DNA of 30,747 bases. It comes from a virus. Shown here in pieces: positions 21,320 to 28,353 of the stretch. Each line of letters begins with the position of its first letter. The first letter of the stretch is position 1. The stretch lies in IMG/VR virus record IMGVR_UViG_3300025840_000163, positions 1 through 30,747 of that record; one strand, 5' to 3'. The notes beneath the pieces are model-generated. The model was not told where the DNA came from. It ran no database searches and saw nothing but the letters and a program-made list of their open reading frames with translations. The position numbers and the translations under genes were made by a program.

Positions 21320-22158
21320 TGGCGTTCGACAAAGATAAATACCAAAGGGCATTTGAAAACCAATTGGATATTGTTGAGCGGCGTAATATTGCCAAAGTCA
21401 AAAGATATTACCGCGAGAATTACAACAAGGGTATCGAGTCATTTTTAAGTGGCAACCAAACGGATTTCAGTTTATTGTTTCCAGTTACCGAATTGCTGAA
21501 GATGTACCGCGATTTATATACCGACATTGGTATGCATTTCGCCAAGTGGTATCCTAAAAATTATGATCGCTTACTTAAAAAGAATTTTGACATTGAGCAA
21601 TTTCTTGACCAATGGGAGGTGCGATTTGCGGCCTTTGGAGATGCCATTGCTGGCCAAAGGGTTACATTGGTAAGGGGAACGGCATTAAAGACATTGCAAC
21701 GCATTACATTGGGTTTATTAGAGGATCCGGATTTTATGATGCTTGGCACAAGACAAAAGGCAACGATACTGCGCCGACAATTCAGCACATATACCCAATA
21801 CCAAGCCGAGCGATTAGTGCGTACCGAATCAACATTGGCGGCTAACTTTGCCAGCGGTGTATCGGCTCAAACAATATTTGCCGGTGAACAATTAATGAAG
21901 GAATGGATTGCATCGTTTGACGATAGGACAAGAGATACACACGCAGAGGCCGGAGCCGGTGAGCCAATAAAAGAAAACGAGGCGTTTATGGTTGGCGGCA
22001 ATATGATGATGTACCCCGGTGATCCAGCCGGAGGTGCGGCGGAGGTTATTAATTGCCGTTGCAGTATTGCATATTTCCCATTGGCACCGGTTGCAGTACA
22101 AGGCGATTATACAGATATTGGCTTTGGCATTGGCGGCGGTTCATCGTTTAGCATTTGA
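21319..22158 (+). CDS. Head morphogenesis protein (SPP1 gp7 / Mu F-like)
   Basis: A 279-residue minor head protein located, as usual, right after the portal. The N-terminal helical half includes YQRAFENQLDIVERRNIAKV. The MuF domain occupies about 165-265: RLVRTESTLAANFASGVSAQ, KEWIASFDDRTRDTHAEAGA, YPGDPAGGAAEVINCRCSIA. The conserved R-x-x-D-T-H and NCRC motifs are intact. Members are packaged in the head and may be ejected with DNA. No toxin domain is fused. Confidence 0.92.
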   Translation: MAFDKDKYQRAFENQLDIVERRNIAKVKRYYRENYNKGIESFLSGNQTDFSLLFPVTELLKMYRDLYTDIGMHFAKWYPKNYDRLLKKNFDIEQFLDQWEVRFAAFGDAIAGQRVTLVRGTALKTLQRITLGLLEDPDFMMLGTRQKATILRRQFSTYTQYQAERLVRTESTLAANFASGVSAQTIFAGEQLMKEWIASFDDRTRDTHAEAGAGEPIKENEAFMVGGNMMMYPGDPAGGAAEVINCRCSIAYFPLAPVAVQGDYTDIGFGIGGGSSFSI

Positions 22159-22174
22159 TAAAATCAAAAAATCT

Positions 22175-22182
22175 TATCTTTG
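22175..22182 (+). promoter_or_regulatory. Putative promoter of prohead protease and capsid genes
   Basis: TATCTTTG matches TAnnTTTG, 13 bases before the ATG at 22196. A TTTG at 22154-22157 lies 17 bases upstream, slightly closer than the usual spacing for the -33 element. AAAAAAAT follows, as at other late promoters in this window. Confidence 0.55.
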
Positions 22183-22195
22183 AAAAAAATATATT

Positions 22196-22885
22196 ATGAG
22201 TACAATTTTATATAAGGCATCGCCAGTTGGTGAGTTATTGGATGCCGATGAGGCCGCTGGTATTGTTAAGGGGTACGGATCATACTTTGGCAATAAAGAT
22301 TCCGATATGGATGTTATTACTAAAGGGGCATACACTAAAACCATAAAAGAGAATGGCGAGCGCGTAAAGTATTTATATCAACACGATATGATGCAACCCA
22401 TTGGTAAAATGCGCGAGTTGTATGAGGATGATAAAGGATTGGTTTTTGTGGCAGAAATCGCCAAAACGCAATTGGGCCGCGATGTTGTTGAGTTAATGAA
22501 ATCCGGAGTAATTACCGAGAATAGCGTTGGTATTATGCCAATTCAAAAACAAAACAAAAGCGATTATCGCGAAATCACCGAAGTAAAATTGTACGAGATT
22601 AGTGCCGTAACATTAGCGGCCAATGATCAAGCCAAAATTTTAGATGTTAAAGGAAACATTGACTTGGATAAATTAACCAAGCGTTACGATAATCTTGCGA
22701 AGTTAATTCGTAAGGGCAATATTTCTGATGATATGGGTTATGCCATAGAGGCGGAGATATTAAAACTAAAATCATTATTTGTGGAGTTCACAAAGCCATC
22801 TGATGAAGATACTTTGCCGAACGTAGAGGCAAAAAATAATGATGTCGAAATTTTAAATTATTTGTTTAATTCCATAAAAAAATAA
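22196..22885 (+). CDS. HK97-family prohead protease
   Basis: A 229-residue serine protease that cleaves the scaffold part of the capsid protein during maturation. Motifs: GIVKGYGSYFGNKDSDMDVI near the N-terminus, VKYLYQHDMMQPIGKMRELY with catalytic His63, and LMKSGVITENSVGIMPIQ with Ser110. KLYEISAVTLAANDQAKIL (131-149) is the conserved strand carrying the third active-site region. The C-terminal 70 residues are charged and probably dispensable after processing. The stop is four bases before the capsid ATG. Confidence 0.93.
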   Translation: MSTILYKASPVGELLDADEAAGIVKGYGSYFGNKDSDMDVITKGAYTKTIKENGERVKYLYQHDMMQPIGKMRELYEDDKGLVFVAEIAKTQLGRDVVELMKSGVITENSVGIMPIQKQNKSDYREITEVKLYEISAVTLAANDQAKILDVKGNIDLDKLTKRYDNLAKLIRKGNISDDMGYAIEAEILKLKSLFVEFTKPSDEDTLPNVEAKNNDVEILNYLFNSIKK

Positions 22886-22889
22886 TCAA

Positions 22890-24077
22890 ATGGAAGAAAA
22901 TGTAAAAAATCAATTAGATGCCATTAGTGGTGCTATTGATTCAAAAATCGAAAAGAGCAACGCACAAGCCGTTGAACTTGCCTCTCAAAAATCTGCCGAA
23001 TTGGTAAAAGAGCAAGTGTCTGACGTTGTTGCTAAATTTAACGAGCGTATGGATGCAATGGAAGTTGCAAACAAAAAGCAAATGAACGCTGGGAAAAAAA
23101 TGAATTTTAAAAGCGCATTGCAAGAAGCCATAGAAGGTGGAGCAATCGAAGGACTTTTAAAAGGAAATAGCCGTAGCGCATCATTGGTTGTCAAGGCCGA
23201 TATGACCACCGGAGCCGATTTCACCGGGGAAGTTATCCCAGCCGATCGCGTACCCGGATACAAATACGATCCAACGCGCCCAGTACACGTTCGTCAATTG
23301 ATTCCTCAAGGATCAACTGCATCTGACGTTGTTCGTTTCGTAAAAGAAAGTGGATACTCAAATGGTGCCGCCGCAACTGCTGAAGGTGTAACCCTTACTC
23401 AATCTGATTTCGATATGACCGCAAGCGATGCTAACGTTCGCAAGATTGGTACATATTTCCGTATTTCAGAAGAGATGTTGGCTGATACGCCTCAACTTAC
23501 ATCATATCTTTCTGCGCGTGCGCCAGAGAAATTATTGGAGGTTGAAGATACTCAAATCATCAGCGGAAGTGGTACTGGTGCAAACTTGAGTGGTATTACT
23601 ACTGATGCCGCCGCGTTTGATCTTACCGGTGAGTTTGCTGATTCAGTTGATTCTGCAAATGAATTTGACGTACTTATTGCCGCTCTTAACCAATTGGCAA
23701 TCGCTAATTATTCAGCGGATACGATTATGCTCCACCCAACAGATTTTCACAAAATCTTGTTATTGAAGGATAGCACCGCCGAGTATATCAAAAAAGATGT
23801 TTATCAAGGATTGCAACCACAATTCAATGGTGTGCGTGTAGTATTAAATACTGCCATCACATCTGGGACTTTCTTGGTAGGTAACTTTGCACAAGGTACT
23901 CAACTATGGGTTCGTGATAACGTAAATGTCGAGTTCTTCAGAGAAGATGGCACTAACGTACGCGATGGATTCGTAACTGTCCGCGTTTCTGAACGTGTGG
24001 CACTTACCAATTATCTGCCTAATGCTTTTGTATACGGAACGTTCTCAACTGCAATTGCATCTTTGGAAACACCATAA
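22890..24077 (+). CDS. Major capsid protein (HK97 fold)
   Basis: A 395-residue capsid subunit. Residues 1-75 are a coiled-coil scaffolding delta domain (MEENVKNQLDAISGAIDSKI, VVAKFNERMDAMEVANKKQM). The mature fold probably begins near 90-100 (KADMTTGADFTGEVIPADRV). Typical phrases include RQLIPQGSTASDVVRFVKES, GTYFRISEEMLADTPQL, EDTQIISGSGTGANLSGI, NYSADTIMLHPTDFHKI and FVTVRVSERVALTNYLPNAF. Codon use shifts towards C-ending codons and CGT for arginine compared with neighbours, as in a highly expressed gene. It is followed by a strong terminator. Confidence 0.95.
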   Translation: MEENVKNQLDAISGAIDSKIEKSNAQAVELASQKSAELVKEQVSDVVAKFNERMDAMEVANKKQMNAGKKMNFKSALQEAIEGGAIEGLLKGNSRSASLVVKADMTTGADFTGEVIPADRVPGYKYDPTRPVHVRQLIPQGSTASDVVRFVKESGYSNGAAATAEGVTLTQSDFDMTASDANVRKIGTYFRISEEMLADTPQLTSYLSARAPEKLLEVEDTQIISGSGTGANLSGITTDAAAFDLTGEFADSVDSANEFDVLIAALNQLAIANYSADTIMLHPTDFHKILLLKDSTAEYIKKDVYQGLQPQFNGVRVVLNTAITSGTFLVGNFAQGTQLWVRDNVNVEFFREDGTNVRDGFVTVRVSERVALTNYLPNAFVYGTFSTAIASLETP

Positions 24078-24095
24078 TCATTGGCATAGTGATTT

Positions 24096-24124
24096 AAAGA
24101 GAGGCCTCCGGGCCTCTTTTTTTT
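24096..24124 (+). terminator. Terminator after the capsid gene
   Basis: AGAGGCC (24100-24106), loop TCCG, GGCCTCT (24111-24117), then a T-run. The stem extends with A-U pairs on both sides, and TCCG fits the stable UNCG tetraloop class. It ends the protease-capsid transcript. Confidence 0.88.
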
Positions 24125-24163
24125 GTGCCAAGAAAAAATAAATTGAAAGTTTTTTTAAAATTG

Positions 24164-24196
24164 TTTGGTGTAATTAAAAAAATTCTTTTATATTTG
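24164..24196 (+). promoter_or_regulatory. Bacteroidota-type promoter with both -33 and -7 elements
   Basis: TTTG (24164-24167), 21 bases, then TATATTTG (24189-24196). This is the best match in the window to the Bacteroidota TTTG-N19/21-TAnnTTTG promoter and starts the small-ORF island after the capsid terminator. The leader to the ATG at 24238 is about 35 bases. Confidence 0.65.
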
Positions 24197-24237
24197 TAGG
24201 GTATTAATCAAGTAACAACAATCAAAAACAACAAGTT

Positions 24238-24486
24238 ATGAATTATCAAAGATTTAACCGCCACGAAATTTTTACATCAGAAGATCGCACACTTGTTTTC
24301 AATGCCATTAATGAGGTTGAGGACAGAAACGATCGCGAAACTGCAAATATGCTTTTTGGTCTTTTCGATGGGTATTTATATGCAAATCTTTATCAAGCAT
24401 TAGATAGTCAATTGCGAATCAAAACGCTAAAGCAAATGACTGATTTGATTTGGAGAATTGAAGATTACATTTTATTTAAAAAATAA
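24238..24486 (+). CDS. Hypothetical protein, first gene of accessory island
   Basis: An 82-residue, mostly helical acidic protein (NRHEIFTSEDRTLVFNAINE, DRETANMLFGLFDGYLYANL, LKQMTDLIWRIEDYILFKK). It is driven by the strong promoter at 24164 and separated from the capsid gene by a terminator. It is the leading gene of a five-gene block placed between capsid and connector genes. No family recognised. A hairpin follows its stop within four bases. Confidence 0.65.
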   Translation: MNYQRFNRHEIFTSEDRTLVFNAINEVEDRNDRETANMLFGLFDGYLYANLYQALDSQLRIKTLKQMTDLIWRIEDYILFKK

Positions 24487-24489
24487 TAT

Positions 24490-24512
24490 AATGGCCGCCT
24501 CGCGCGGCCATT
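24490..24512 (+). repeat. Intergenic GC-rich hairpin
   Basis: AATGGCCGC-CTCGC-GCGGCCATT is a perfect nine-pair stem with a five-base loop. There is no T-run after it (ACCTTTTA), so it is unlikely to be a full terminator. It sits between a stop (24486) and an ATG (24524), as the GCAA hairpins at 11236 and 11481 do, and shares their GGCCGC/GCGGCC core. Confidence 0.75.
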
Positions 24513-24523
24513 ACCTTTTACCA

Positions 24524-24673
24524 ATGGCACAAGACAAGAAAAAACAAGAGGCAATTAAGCGGCTCGAAAAGTTGCTTTATTATTTCCCTTATATGAGTGA
24601 GAATATTTTATTGAGGGATCAAATCATCGAAGTATATAATTTATTAAGCGACAAAGATTATGCAAAAGACTAA
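24524..24673 (+). CDS. Small helical hypothetical protein (49 aa)
   Basis: Starting at the ATG after the hairpin it reads MAQDKKKQEAIKRLEKLLYY, then FPYMSENILLRDQIIEVYNL and LSDKDYAKD. Two amphipathic helices are likely. An upstream in-frame ATG at 24458 would read through the stem-loop and overlap the preceding gene, so 24524 is preferred. It overlaps the next ORF by 14 bases. Function unknown. Confidence 0.58.
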   Translation: MAQDKKKQEAIKRLEKLLYYFPYMSENILLRDQIIEVYNLLSDKDYAKD

Positions 24674-24803
24674 CACCGGATTGTATATCATACGCAATGG
24701 CAAGCGCGTTAATGTGTACACAGAAAAAGAATTGAAACAATTGTTTAAACCTACATTGCGCAACCGCATCGAGCGATGGTTTGACCGCAATATAAATTTT
24801 TGA
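24660..24803 (+). CDS. Small basic hypothetical protein (47 aa)
   Basis: It reads MQKTNTGLYIIRNGKRVNVY, then TEKELKQLFKPTLRNRIERW and FDRNINF: a short beta hairpin, then a basic helix. It is strongly positively charged. Its start lies inside the preceding gene and its stop is three bases before the next ATG, consistent with translational coupling within the island. No family recognised. Confidence 0.55.
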   Translation: MQKTNTGLYIIRNGKRVNVYTEKELKQLFKPTLRNRIERWFDRNINF

Positions 24804-24806
24804 GTT

Positions 24807-24932
24807 ATGTCAATAGATTTAGATTTTTTGAATCCGTATAACAGACCGGATTATGAGTGCCCAGAGTGTGGGCGGCCCCAACATTACGATGGGTATTGTT
24901 CGAGTAATTGTGCCAATGCATCAGATGAATAG
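24807..24932 (+). CDS. Tiny zinc-ribbon-like protein (41 aa)
   Basis: MSIDLDFLNPYNRPDYECPE is followed by CGRPQHYDGYCSSNCANASD and a final E. Cys18 and Cys21 (CPEC) with Cys31 and Cys35 (CSSNC) form a CxxC...CxxxC pattern suited to one zinc ion. Such mini ribbons often mediate protein contacts; the target here is unknown. It overlaps the following membrane ORF by eight bases. Confidence 0.58.
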   Translation: MSIDLDFLNPYNRPDYECPECGRPQHYDGYCSSNCANASDE

Positions 24933-25068
24933 ACGAGAAATAATAAAGTTAGTTTTACAAATGTCATTTTTGATTATGGCATTGCGCCAATACTTATTGC
25001 TTGGCGATTGGTTTGGTTGTTTGTTTTTAACATTGATTTTACTATCTTTGGTAATATCAGAAAATTGA
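24925..25068 (+). CDS. Small membrane protein (47 aa)
   Basis: From the ATG overlapping the zinc-ribbon gene: MNRREIIKLVLQMSFLIMAL, RQYLLLGDWFGCLFLTLILL, SLVISEN. Two hydrophobic stretches separated by RQYLLLGDW suggest a helical hairpin with the basic N-terminus inside. A longer frame from 24853 would overlap the zinc-ribbon gene almost entirely, so the shorter form is chosen. It is the last gene of the island, followed by a terminator at 25099. Confidence 0.55.
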   Translation: MNRREIIKLVLQMSFLIMALRQYLLLGDWFGCLFLTLILLSLVISEN

Positions 25069-25098
25069 TTGGTTAGTTATTTGTTTTTACAGAGGGAA

Positions 25099-25129
25099 AT
25101 GGGTTAGCGAAAGCGGCCCATTTTTTTTT
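25099..25129 (+). terminator. Terminator closing the small-ORF island
   Basis: ATGGGTT-A-GC (25099-25108), GAAA loop, GCGGCCCAT (25113-25121), then nine T. The stem has one bulged A and two U-G pairs. Its 3' arm GCGGCCCAT is identical to that of the two GCAA hairpins near 11.2 and 11.5 kb. Confidence 0.82.
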
Positions 25130-25145
25130 GTATTACTTTTATGGT

Positions 25146-25517
25146 ATGGACATCAACATTGTTGGTTGCACCGCCGAATATAGATTTGCCGTAATGGCAA
25201 TGGAGAATGGTTTGCGCGTATCGATGCCATTGTTGGATTCATCGCCTTATGATGCCATTGTTGAAACGCCAAATGGATTGCGTAAGATTCAGATTAAAAG
25301 CACCGCACAAAAGATTGTCAATAATGGGGTGGCACTTACAATAAAGCGCACCGGTGATCCATATTCATTGGCAGACGTTGATTATTTCGCCATTTGGATT
25401 GATGCCTTTAAAGGGTTTTATATCATCCCAAATAACGGCACGCAACGCCGTTTTAAGTTCACCATTAATGGAAAAAAATATTCAAATAATTTCAATAACT
25501 TTGGGGTTCTTGTTTAA
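25146..25517 (+). CDS. PD-(D/E)XK nuclease, possible free-standing homing endonuclease
   Basis: A 123-residue protein from the ATG at 25146; an in-frame TTG at 25128 lies in the terminator T-run and is unlikely. MDINIVGCTAEYRFAVMAME, then GLRVSMPLLDSSPYDAIVET and GLRKIQIKSTAQK form the metal site: Asp of YDAIV and Q-x-K of IQIKS. The IQIKS-type core resembles the I-Ssp6803I / PDDEXK_5 group of homing and resolvase-like nucleases. It stands alone between a terminator and another terminator, like a mobile insertion. A Holliday-junction role is the alternative. Confidence 0.72.
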   Translation: MDINIVGCTAEYRFAVMAMENGLRVSMPLLDSSPYDAIVETPNGLRKIQIKSTAQKIVNNGVALTIKRTGDPYSLADVDYFAIWIDAFKGFYIIPNNGTQRRFKFTINGKKYSNNFNNFGVLV

Positions 25518-25540
25518 TTCTTTGTTTTCATTGTCTTGGA

Positions 25541-25574
25541 ATGCGCCGCAAATTTATTGTGGCGCATTTTTTTT
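25541..25574 (+). terminator. Terminator after the PD-(D/E)XK gene
   Basis: ATGCGCC (25541-25547) pairs with GGCGCAT (25561-25567) around a 13-base loop, followed by seven to eight T. It directly precedes the promoter at 25574. Confidence 0.82.
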
Positions 25575-25581
25575 ATCTTTA
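25574..25581 (+). promoter_or_regulatory. Putative promoter of the head-tail connector operon
   Basis: TATCTTTA followed by CAAAAAAT lies immediately after the terminator, 14 bases before the ATG at 25596. It restarts structural-gene transcription after the nuclease insertion. Confidence 0.48.
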
Positions 25582-25595
25582 CAAAAAATAAAATT

Positions 25596-25832
25596 ATGGC
25601 TTTAGTATGTTTAACGGATTTAATTTATAAGGGCAAGAAGTACCGCAAGGGTGATGCCATTAAAGTTGATCCGGCAAAAGTTTCCGTATTTATCGCAAAG
25701 GGTTGGGCCGCTGATGAGGTTGCCGCAGTTAATGAGATAAAGGTTGATGCCAAAGAGGTGAAAGCAAAACGCGAAACAAAAGAATTTAAGGTCGAAGTTA
25801 ATACCAAAGACGATGAGGCAGATCAAGATTAA
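25596..25832 (+). CDS. Small protein at head of connector operon
   Basis: A 78-residue protein. Residues 1-40 read MALVCLTDLIYKGKKYRKGD, AIKVDPAKVSVFIAKGWAAD, a compact beta region like small head or neck accessory proteins. The rest is a Lys/Glu repeat-like helix (KVDAKEVKAKRETKEFKVEV) with an acidic end. ATG 25596 is chosen over TTG 25536, which lies within the terminator. Location before the gp6-like connector suggests a head-completion or decoration role, not proven. Confidence 0.68.
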   Translation: MALVCLTDLIYKGKKYRKGDAIKVDPAKVSVFIAKGWAADEVAAVNEIKVDAKEVKAKRETKEFKVEVNTKDDEADQD

Positions 25833-26325
25833 TTCGACTTTAGGCAATGAGATATTGTCAGTTCAAGAGGTAAAGGATTATGTCCGTATTGATACAAGCG
25901 CAGACGATGCATTGTTGGGCGGTATGATTTCACAAGCGCGCATTTGGTGCGAGAATTATATCTCGCGCGACATCGTAAGTAAAAACCGCACATATTACAT
26001 TGATACAACGGCAAACGGATTGTTCGATTTGCCATTTGGGCCAATTACAAGCGTTGAGCAAATCACTATCGATGGAACGGCAACAACGGCTTATGAGATA
26101 CTCGGATTGGACAACGAAACAATCGAATTGGATCAAGGGAGTGCCGAGCGTGTAAAGATTACATATATCACCGCTGGATTAAATGACTCATTGTTAAAGC
26201 AAGCGATGTTGCAACTCATTTCGACATATTACGATAATAGAGCCGAATTTGTAGAGGGTAGCGTGAGTGAAGTGCCAACCAATGTACGAGTGATATTATC
26301 ATCATATAAAACAATGTTTATTTAA
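25813..26325 (+). CDS. Head-tail connector (HK97 gp6-like adaptor)
   Basis: A 170-residue protein. ILSVQEVKDYVRIDTSADDA, LLGGMISQARIWCENYISRD and DLPFGPITSVEQITIDGTAT are classic phrases of the gp6/SPP1 gp15 adaptor family, which docks on the portal after packaging. The C-terminal part LKQAMLQLISTYYDNRAEFV followed by VRVILSSYKTMFI is the usual helical end. It overlaps the preceding gene by 20 bases and shares one base with the next. Confidence 0.88.
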   Translation: MRQIKINSTLGNEILSVQEVKDYVRIDTSADDALLGGMISQARIWCENYISRDIVSKNRTYYIDTTANGLFDLPFGPITSVEQITIDGTATTAYEILGLDNETIELDQGSAERVKITYITAGLNDSLLKQAMLQLISTYYDNRAEFVEGSVSEVPTNVRVILSSYKTMFI

Positions 26326-26651
26326 TGAATGCCGGCAAATTAAATACACGCATAAGTGTAAACCGATACACAAAGGTTGCCGATGATTTTGGTGGGTATA
26401 CATCAACCGAGGCGGTACTCAAAAACGTATGGTGCCATTTAAAGGAAATTAAAGGCGATGTGAGCGCGGAAAACGGAATGACGCAAAGAAGGATCACCGC
26501 CGAGTTAATATTGCGTAAGAAGGCCGCAGATGAGGTGAGGATAGGCGATACAATTAACATTGATGGCCAAGCAGATAAATTTAAAATAAACAATATGTAT
26601 CAATCCGAGTTGGATTTTTACACAACGATAATCGCAACCAATATAGTATAA
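26325..26651 (+). CDS. Head closure protein (phage head-tail joining, SPP1 gp16-like)
   Basis: A 108-residue beta protein. NAGKLNTRISVNRYTKVADD, FGGYTSTEAVLKNVWCHLKE and LRKKAADEVRIGDTINIDGQ are diagnostic of the head-tail joining family. These proteins plug the connector and form the tail-binding surface. Position between the gp6-like adaptor and gp10-like protein is canonical. Confidence 0.88.
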   Translation: MNAGKLNTRISVNRYTKVADDFGGYTSTEAVLKNVWCHLKEIKGDVSAENGMTQRRITAELILRKKAADEVRIGDTINIDGQADKFKINNMYQSELDFYTTIIATNIV

Positions 26652-27103
26652 TGGCCGGGGTAAACGCATCGATGAAGATTAACCAGAGGGATTTGGCCCA
26701 ACTCAATAAAAAGTTGGCATATCTCAAGGGTTATGATCGTAAGGAGTTGAGCAAAGAGTTGGCATATACTGCGGCCCATATTGTCAGAACGGCAAAAAAA
26801 AGCGTGGTAGTTGATACCGGTAATTTGCGCCAAAGCATCAATTATGAAGCCAACGGCAAAACAATATCAGTTTATGCCAATGCGAAGTATGCGCCATATG
26901 TCGAATTTGGCACCGGTGGATTGGTAGAATTTACAGATATGAGCGAGTTAGGTATCCCGGAATCATACGCAATGCAGTTTAAAGGTGAAGGCAAACGCGA
27001 GGTAAATTTACCAGCGCGGCCATTCTTTTTTAGTTCGGTGCGTTTGGAGTACAAAAAACTATTGGAACGCATAGGTAGAAAAATAAACAGAAATTTAAAA
27101 TAA
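26651..27103 (+). CDS. Tail completion / HK97 gp10-like protein
   Basis: A 150-residue protein. AHIVRTAKKSVVVDTGNLRQ followed by SINYEANGKTISVYANAKYA and PYVEFGTGG is the core motif of the HK97 gp10 family. LPARPFFFSSVRLEYKKLLE completes the C-terminal helix. The family takes part in head-tail joining or tail completion. Start and stop overlap both neighbours by a single base (TAATG). Confidence 0.88.
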   Translation: MAGVNASMKINQRDLAQLNKKLAYLKGYDRKELSKELAYTAAHIVRTAKKSVVVDTGNLRQSINYEANGKTISVYANAKYAPYVEFGTGGLVEFTDMSELGIPESYAMQFKGEGKREVNLPARPFFFSSVRLEYKKLLERIGRKINRNLK

Positions 27104-27588
27104 TGCTTGAGGCAATTCAATATATACGCAGAGCAATATTGCAACGATTAGATGGGCAAGTCTTGGTAAATGGTTCAGCGGTGCCGGTTTATGGTAGAGT
27201 GCCAAACGATGCCACGTTTCCACATATCCGCGTTTATAGCGTAAGCAATAACGAGATAGACCAAAACGCGCAGACGTACACAATGGAAATATTAACACGC
27301 ATTGAATGCATCACAAGATATGCCAGCGATGATGGGGGGGAAACCGATGTTAATTTTATGGCATCAAAATGCTTGGAGTTATTGCGTACAAGGTCAGCCG
27401 GATATTTTGATTTATCCGCCGTTGGTTTTAATGTATATACAAGCGTAAACGAAGGCGTAACATATCTGCAAGATGATTTGAGTGATCGCACATATTTCAG
27501 AGCGGTCATTGAGTTATCAAATCGAGTAGAACAAGTGCCGCCAAGTGGTGGTTTACAAAGCGAATTACAAAACAATTTACAATCATAA
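27103..27588 (+). CDS. Tail terminator protein (DUF3168-like)
   Basis: A 161-residue protein in the tail-terminator slot. MLEAIQYIRRAILQRLDGQV, then VYGRVPNDATFPHIRVYSVS, MEILTRIECITRYASDDGGE and YFDLSAVGFNVYTSV fit the DUF3168/SPP1 gp17 fold, which caps the tail tube and joins it to the head. The tail tube genes themselves are 7 kb further on if the genome is circular (after 4 kb). The C-terminus is a short Gln/Asn-rich tail. Confidence 0.75.
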   Translation: MLEAIQYIRRAILQRLDGQVLVNGSAVPVYGRVPNDATFPHIRVYSVSNNEIDQNAQTYTMEILTRIECITRYASDDGGETDVNFMASKCLELLRTRSAGYFDLSAVGFNVYTSVNEGVTYLQDDLSDRTYFRAVIELSNRVEQVPPSGGLQSELQNNLQS

Positions 27589-27591
27589 GTT

Positions 27592-28182
27592 ATGGCAAAA
27601 ATTGCATATTCATCAAAGAGCGACAACGTTACAACCGCATTACCGGAAATAAACAAGGTAACCGCGGCCAATATGAACGAGATTAAAACGAGTGTTAATG
27701 CCATATATGATACATTAGGCGGATTTGCGTTTTATGAGGATGCCACAACGGCGGTAACGCCCATTGCAATCGTTGCCGATACTTGGACAGATTTGACCAA
27801 TGATAAGGCCGGAAGCGGTACAATAACCACATATAAACCGAGTTATGTGAGCGGTGAGTTATGGGATACGGCAACCAATACCATTGATTTGGATGAGTTG
27901 CCAAATGGCAAAGTGGTTATTATTCGCACAGATTTTGAATACACGCCATCATCATCAAACCAACATATTGATGCAAGATTGTATTTCCCGGATGTACCAA
28001 AAGAGTTGCATTTTTTACACGCTGATGTAGGAAGCCAACACGGAGAGCATCATTTTGTTAATACGTCAATGTTTTATGTTGATTCAAATATCCAGACATC
28101 GGATGTGAAAATACAAGTGCAGTCAAGCGGTGCCGGTTCGGTTAAAGTAAATGGGTTTTTAATTTCTGTTTTAAGTTTCTAA
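27592..28182 (+). CDS. Putative virion appendage protein (C1q/TNF-like beta C-terminus)
   Basis: A 196-residue protein. The N-terminus is helical (MAKIAYSSKSDNVTTALPEI, NKVTAANMNEIKTSVNAIYD), like a trimerisation or attachment stem. From about residue 45 a beta-sandwich follows with alternating strands (NGKVVIIRTDFEYTPSSSNQ, HIDARLYFPDVP, and QSSGAGSVKVNGFLISVLSF). The layout is reminiscent of trimeric C1q/TNF-like knobs on fibres and lysis-adjacent structural proteins. Function inferred as host binding or virion decoration. It begins four bases after the tail terminator gene. Confidence 0.62.
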   Translation: MAKIAYSSKSDNVTTALPEINKVTAANMNEIKTSVNAIYDTLGGFAFYEDATTAVTPIAIVADTWTDLTNDKAGSGTITTYKPSYVSGELWDTATNTIDLDELPNGKVVIIRTDFEYTPSSSNQHIDARLYFPDVPKELHFLHADVGSQHGEHHFVNTSMFYVDSNIQTSDVKIQVQSSGAGSVKVNGFLISVLSF

Positions 28183-28185
28183 AAA

Positions 28186-28353
28186 ATGTTATCAATCACC
28201 GATTTAAAAATATACGCATTAAACGCCACCGCAATGGTAATTAATTTTGCCAATGTTGATTTGGGCCTAAAGATAATTTTGACCATCGTAGCCATTGGAT
28301 ACACCATCAACAAATGGTGGTTTATGGTTCAAGAAAAGCGCAAAAAGAAATGA
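28186..28353 (+). CDS. Small holin-like membrane protein (55 aa)
   Basis: It reads MLSITDLKIYALNATAMVIN, FANVDLGLKIILTIVAIGYT, INKWWFMVQEKRKKK. One transmembrane span (about 26-42) and a strongly basic C-terminal tail match many small holins or holin-associated proteins. An alternative first amphipathic segment lies at 8-22. It overlaps the next gene by four bases (ATGA) and heads the lysis cassette. It resembles phage proteins found immediately upstream of XhlA-like partners. Confidence 0.62.
   Translation: MLSITDLKIYALNATAMVINFANVDLGLKIILTIVAIGYTINKWWFMVQEKRKKK

Noticed and set aside
24853-24924. Longer N-terminus for the membrane protein at 24925
   Set aside because: It would overlap the zinc-ribbon ORF out of frame for most of its length, and the added residues look like the shadow of that gene.
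25128-25145. TTG start extending the PD-(D/E)XK nuclease upstream
   Set aside because: It falls at the end of the terminator T-run. ATG 25146 gives a sensible start.
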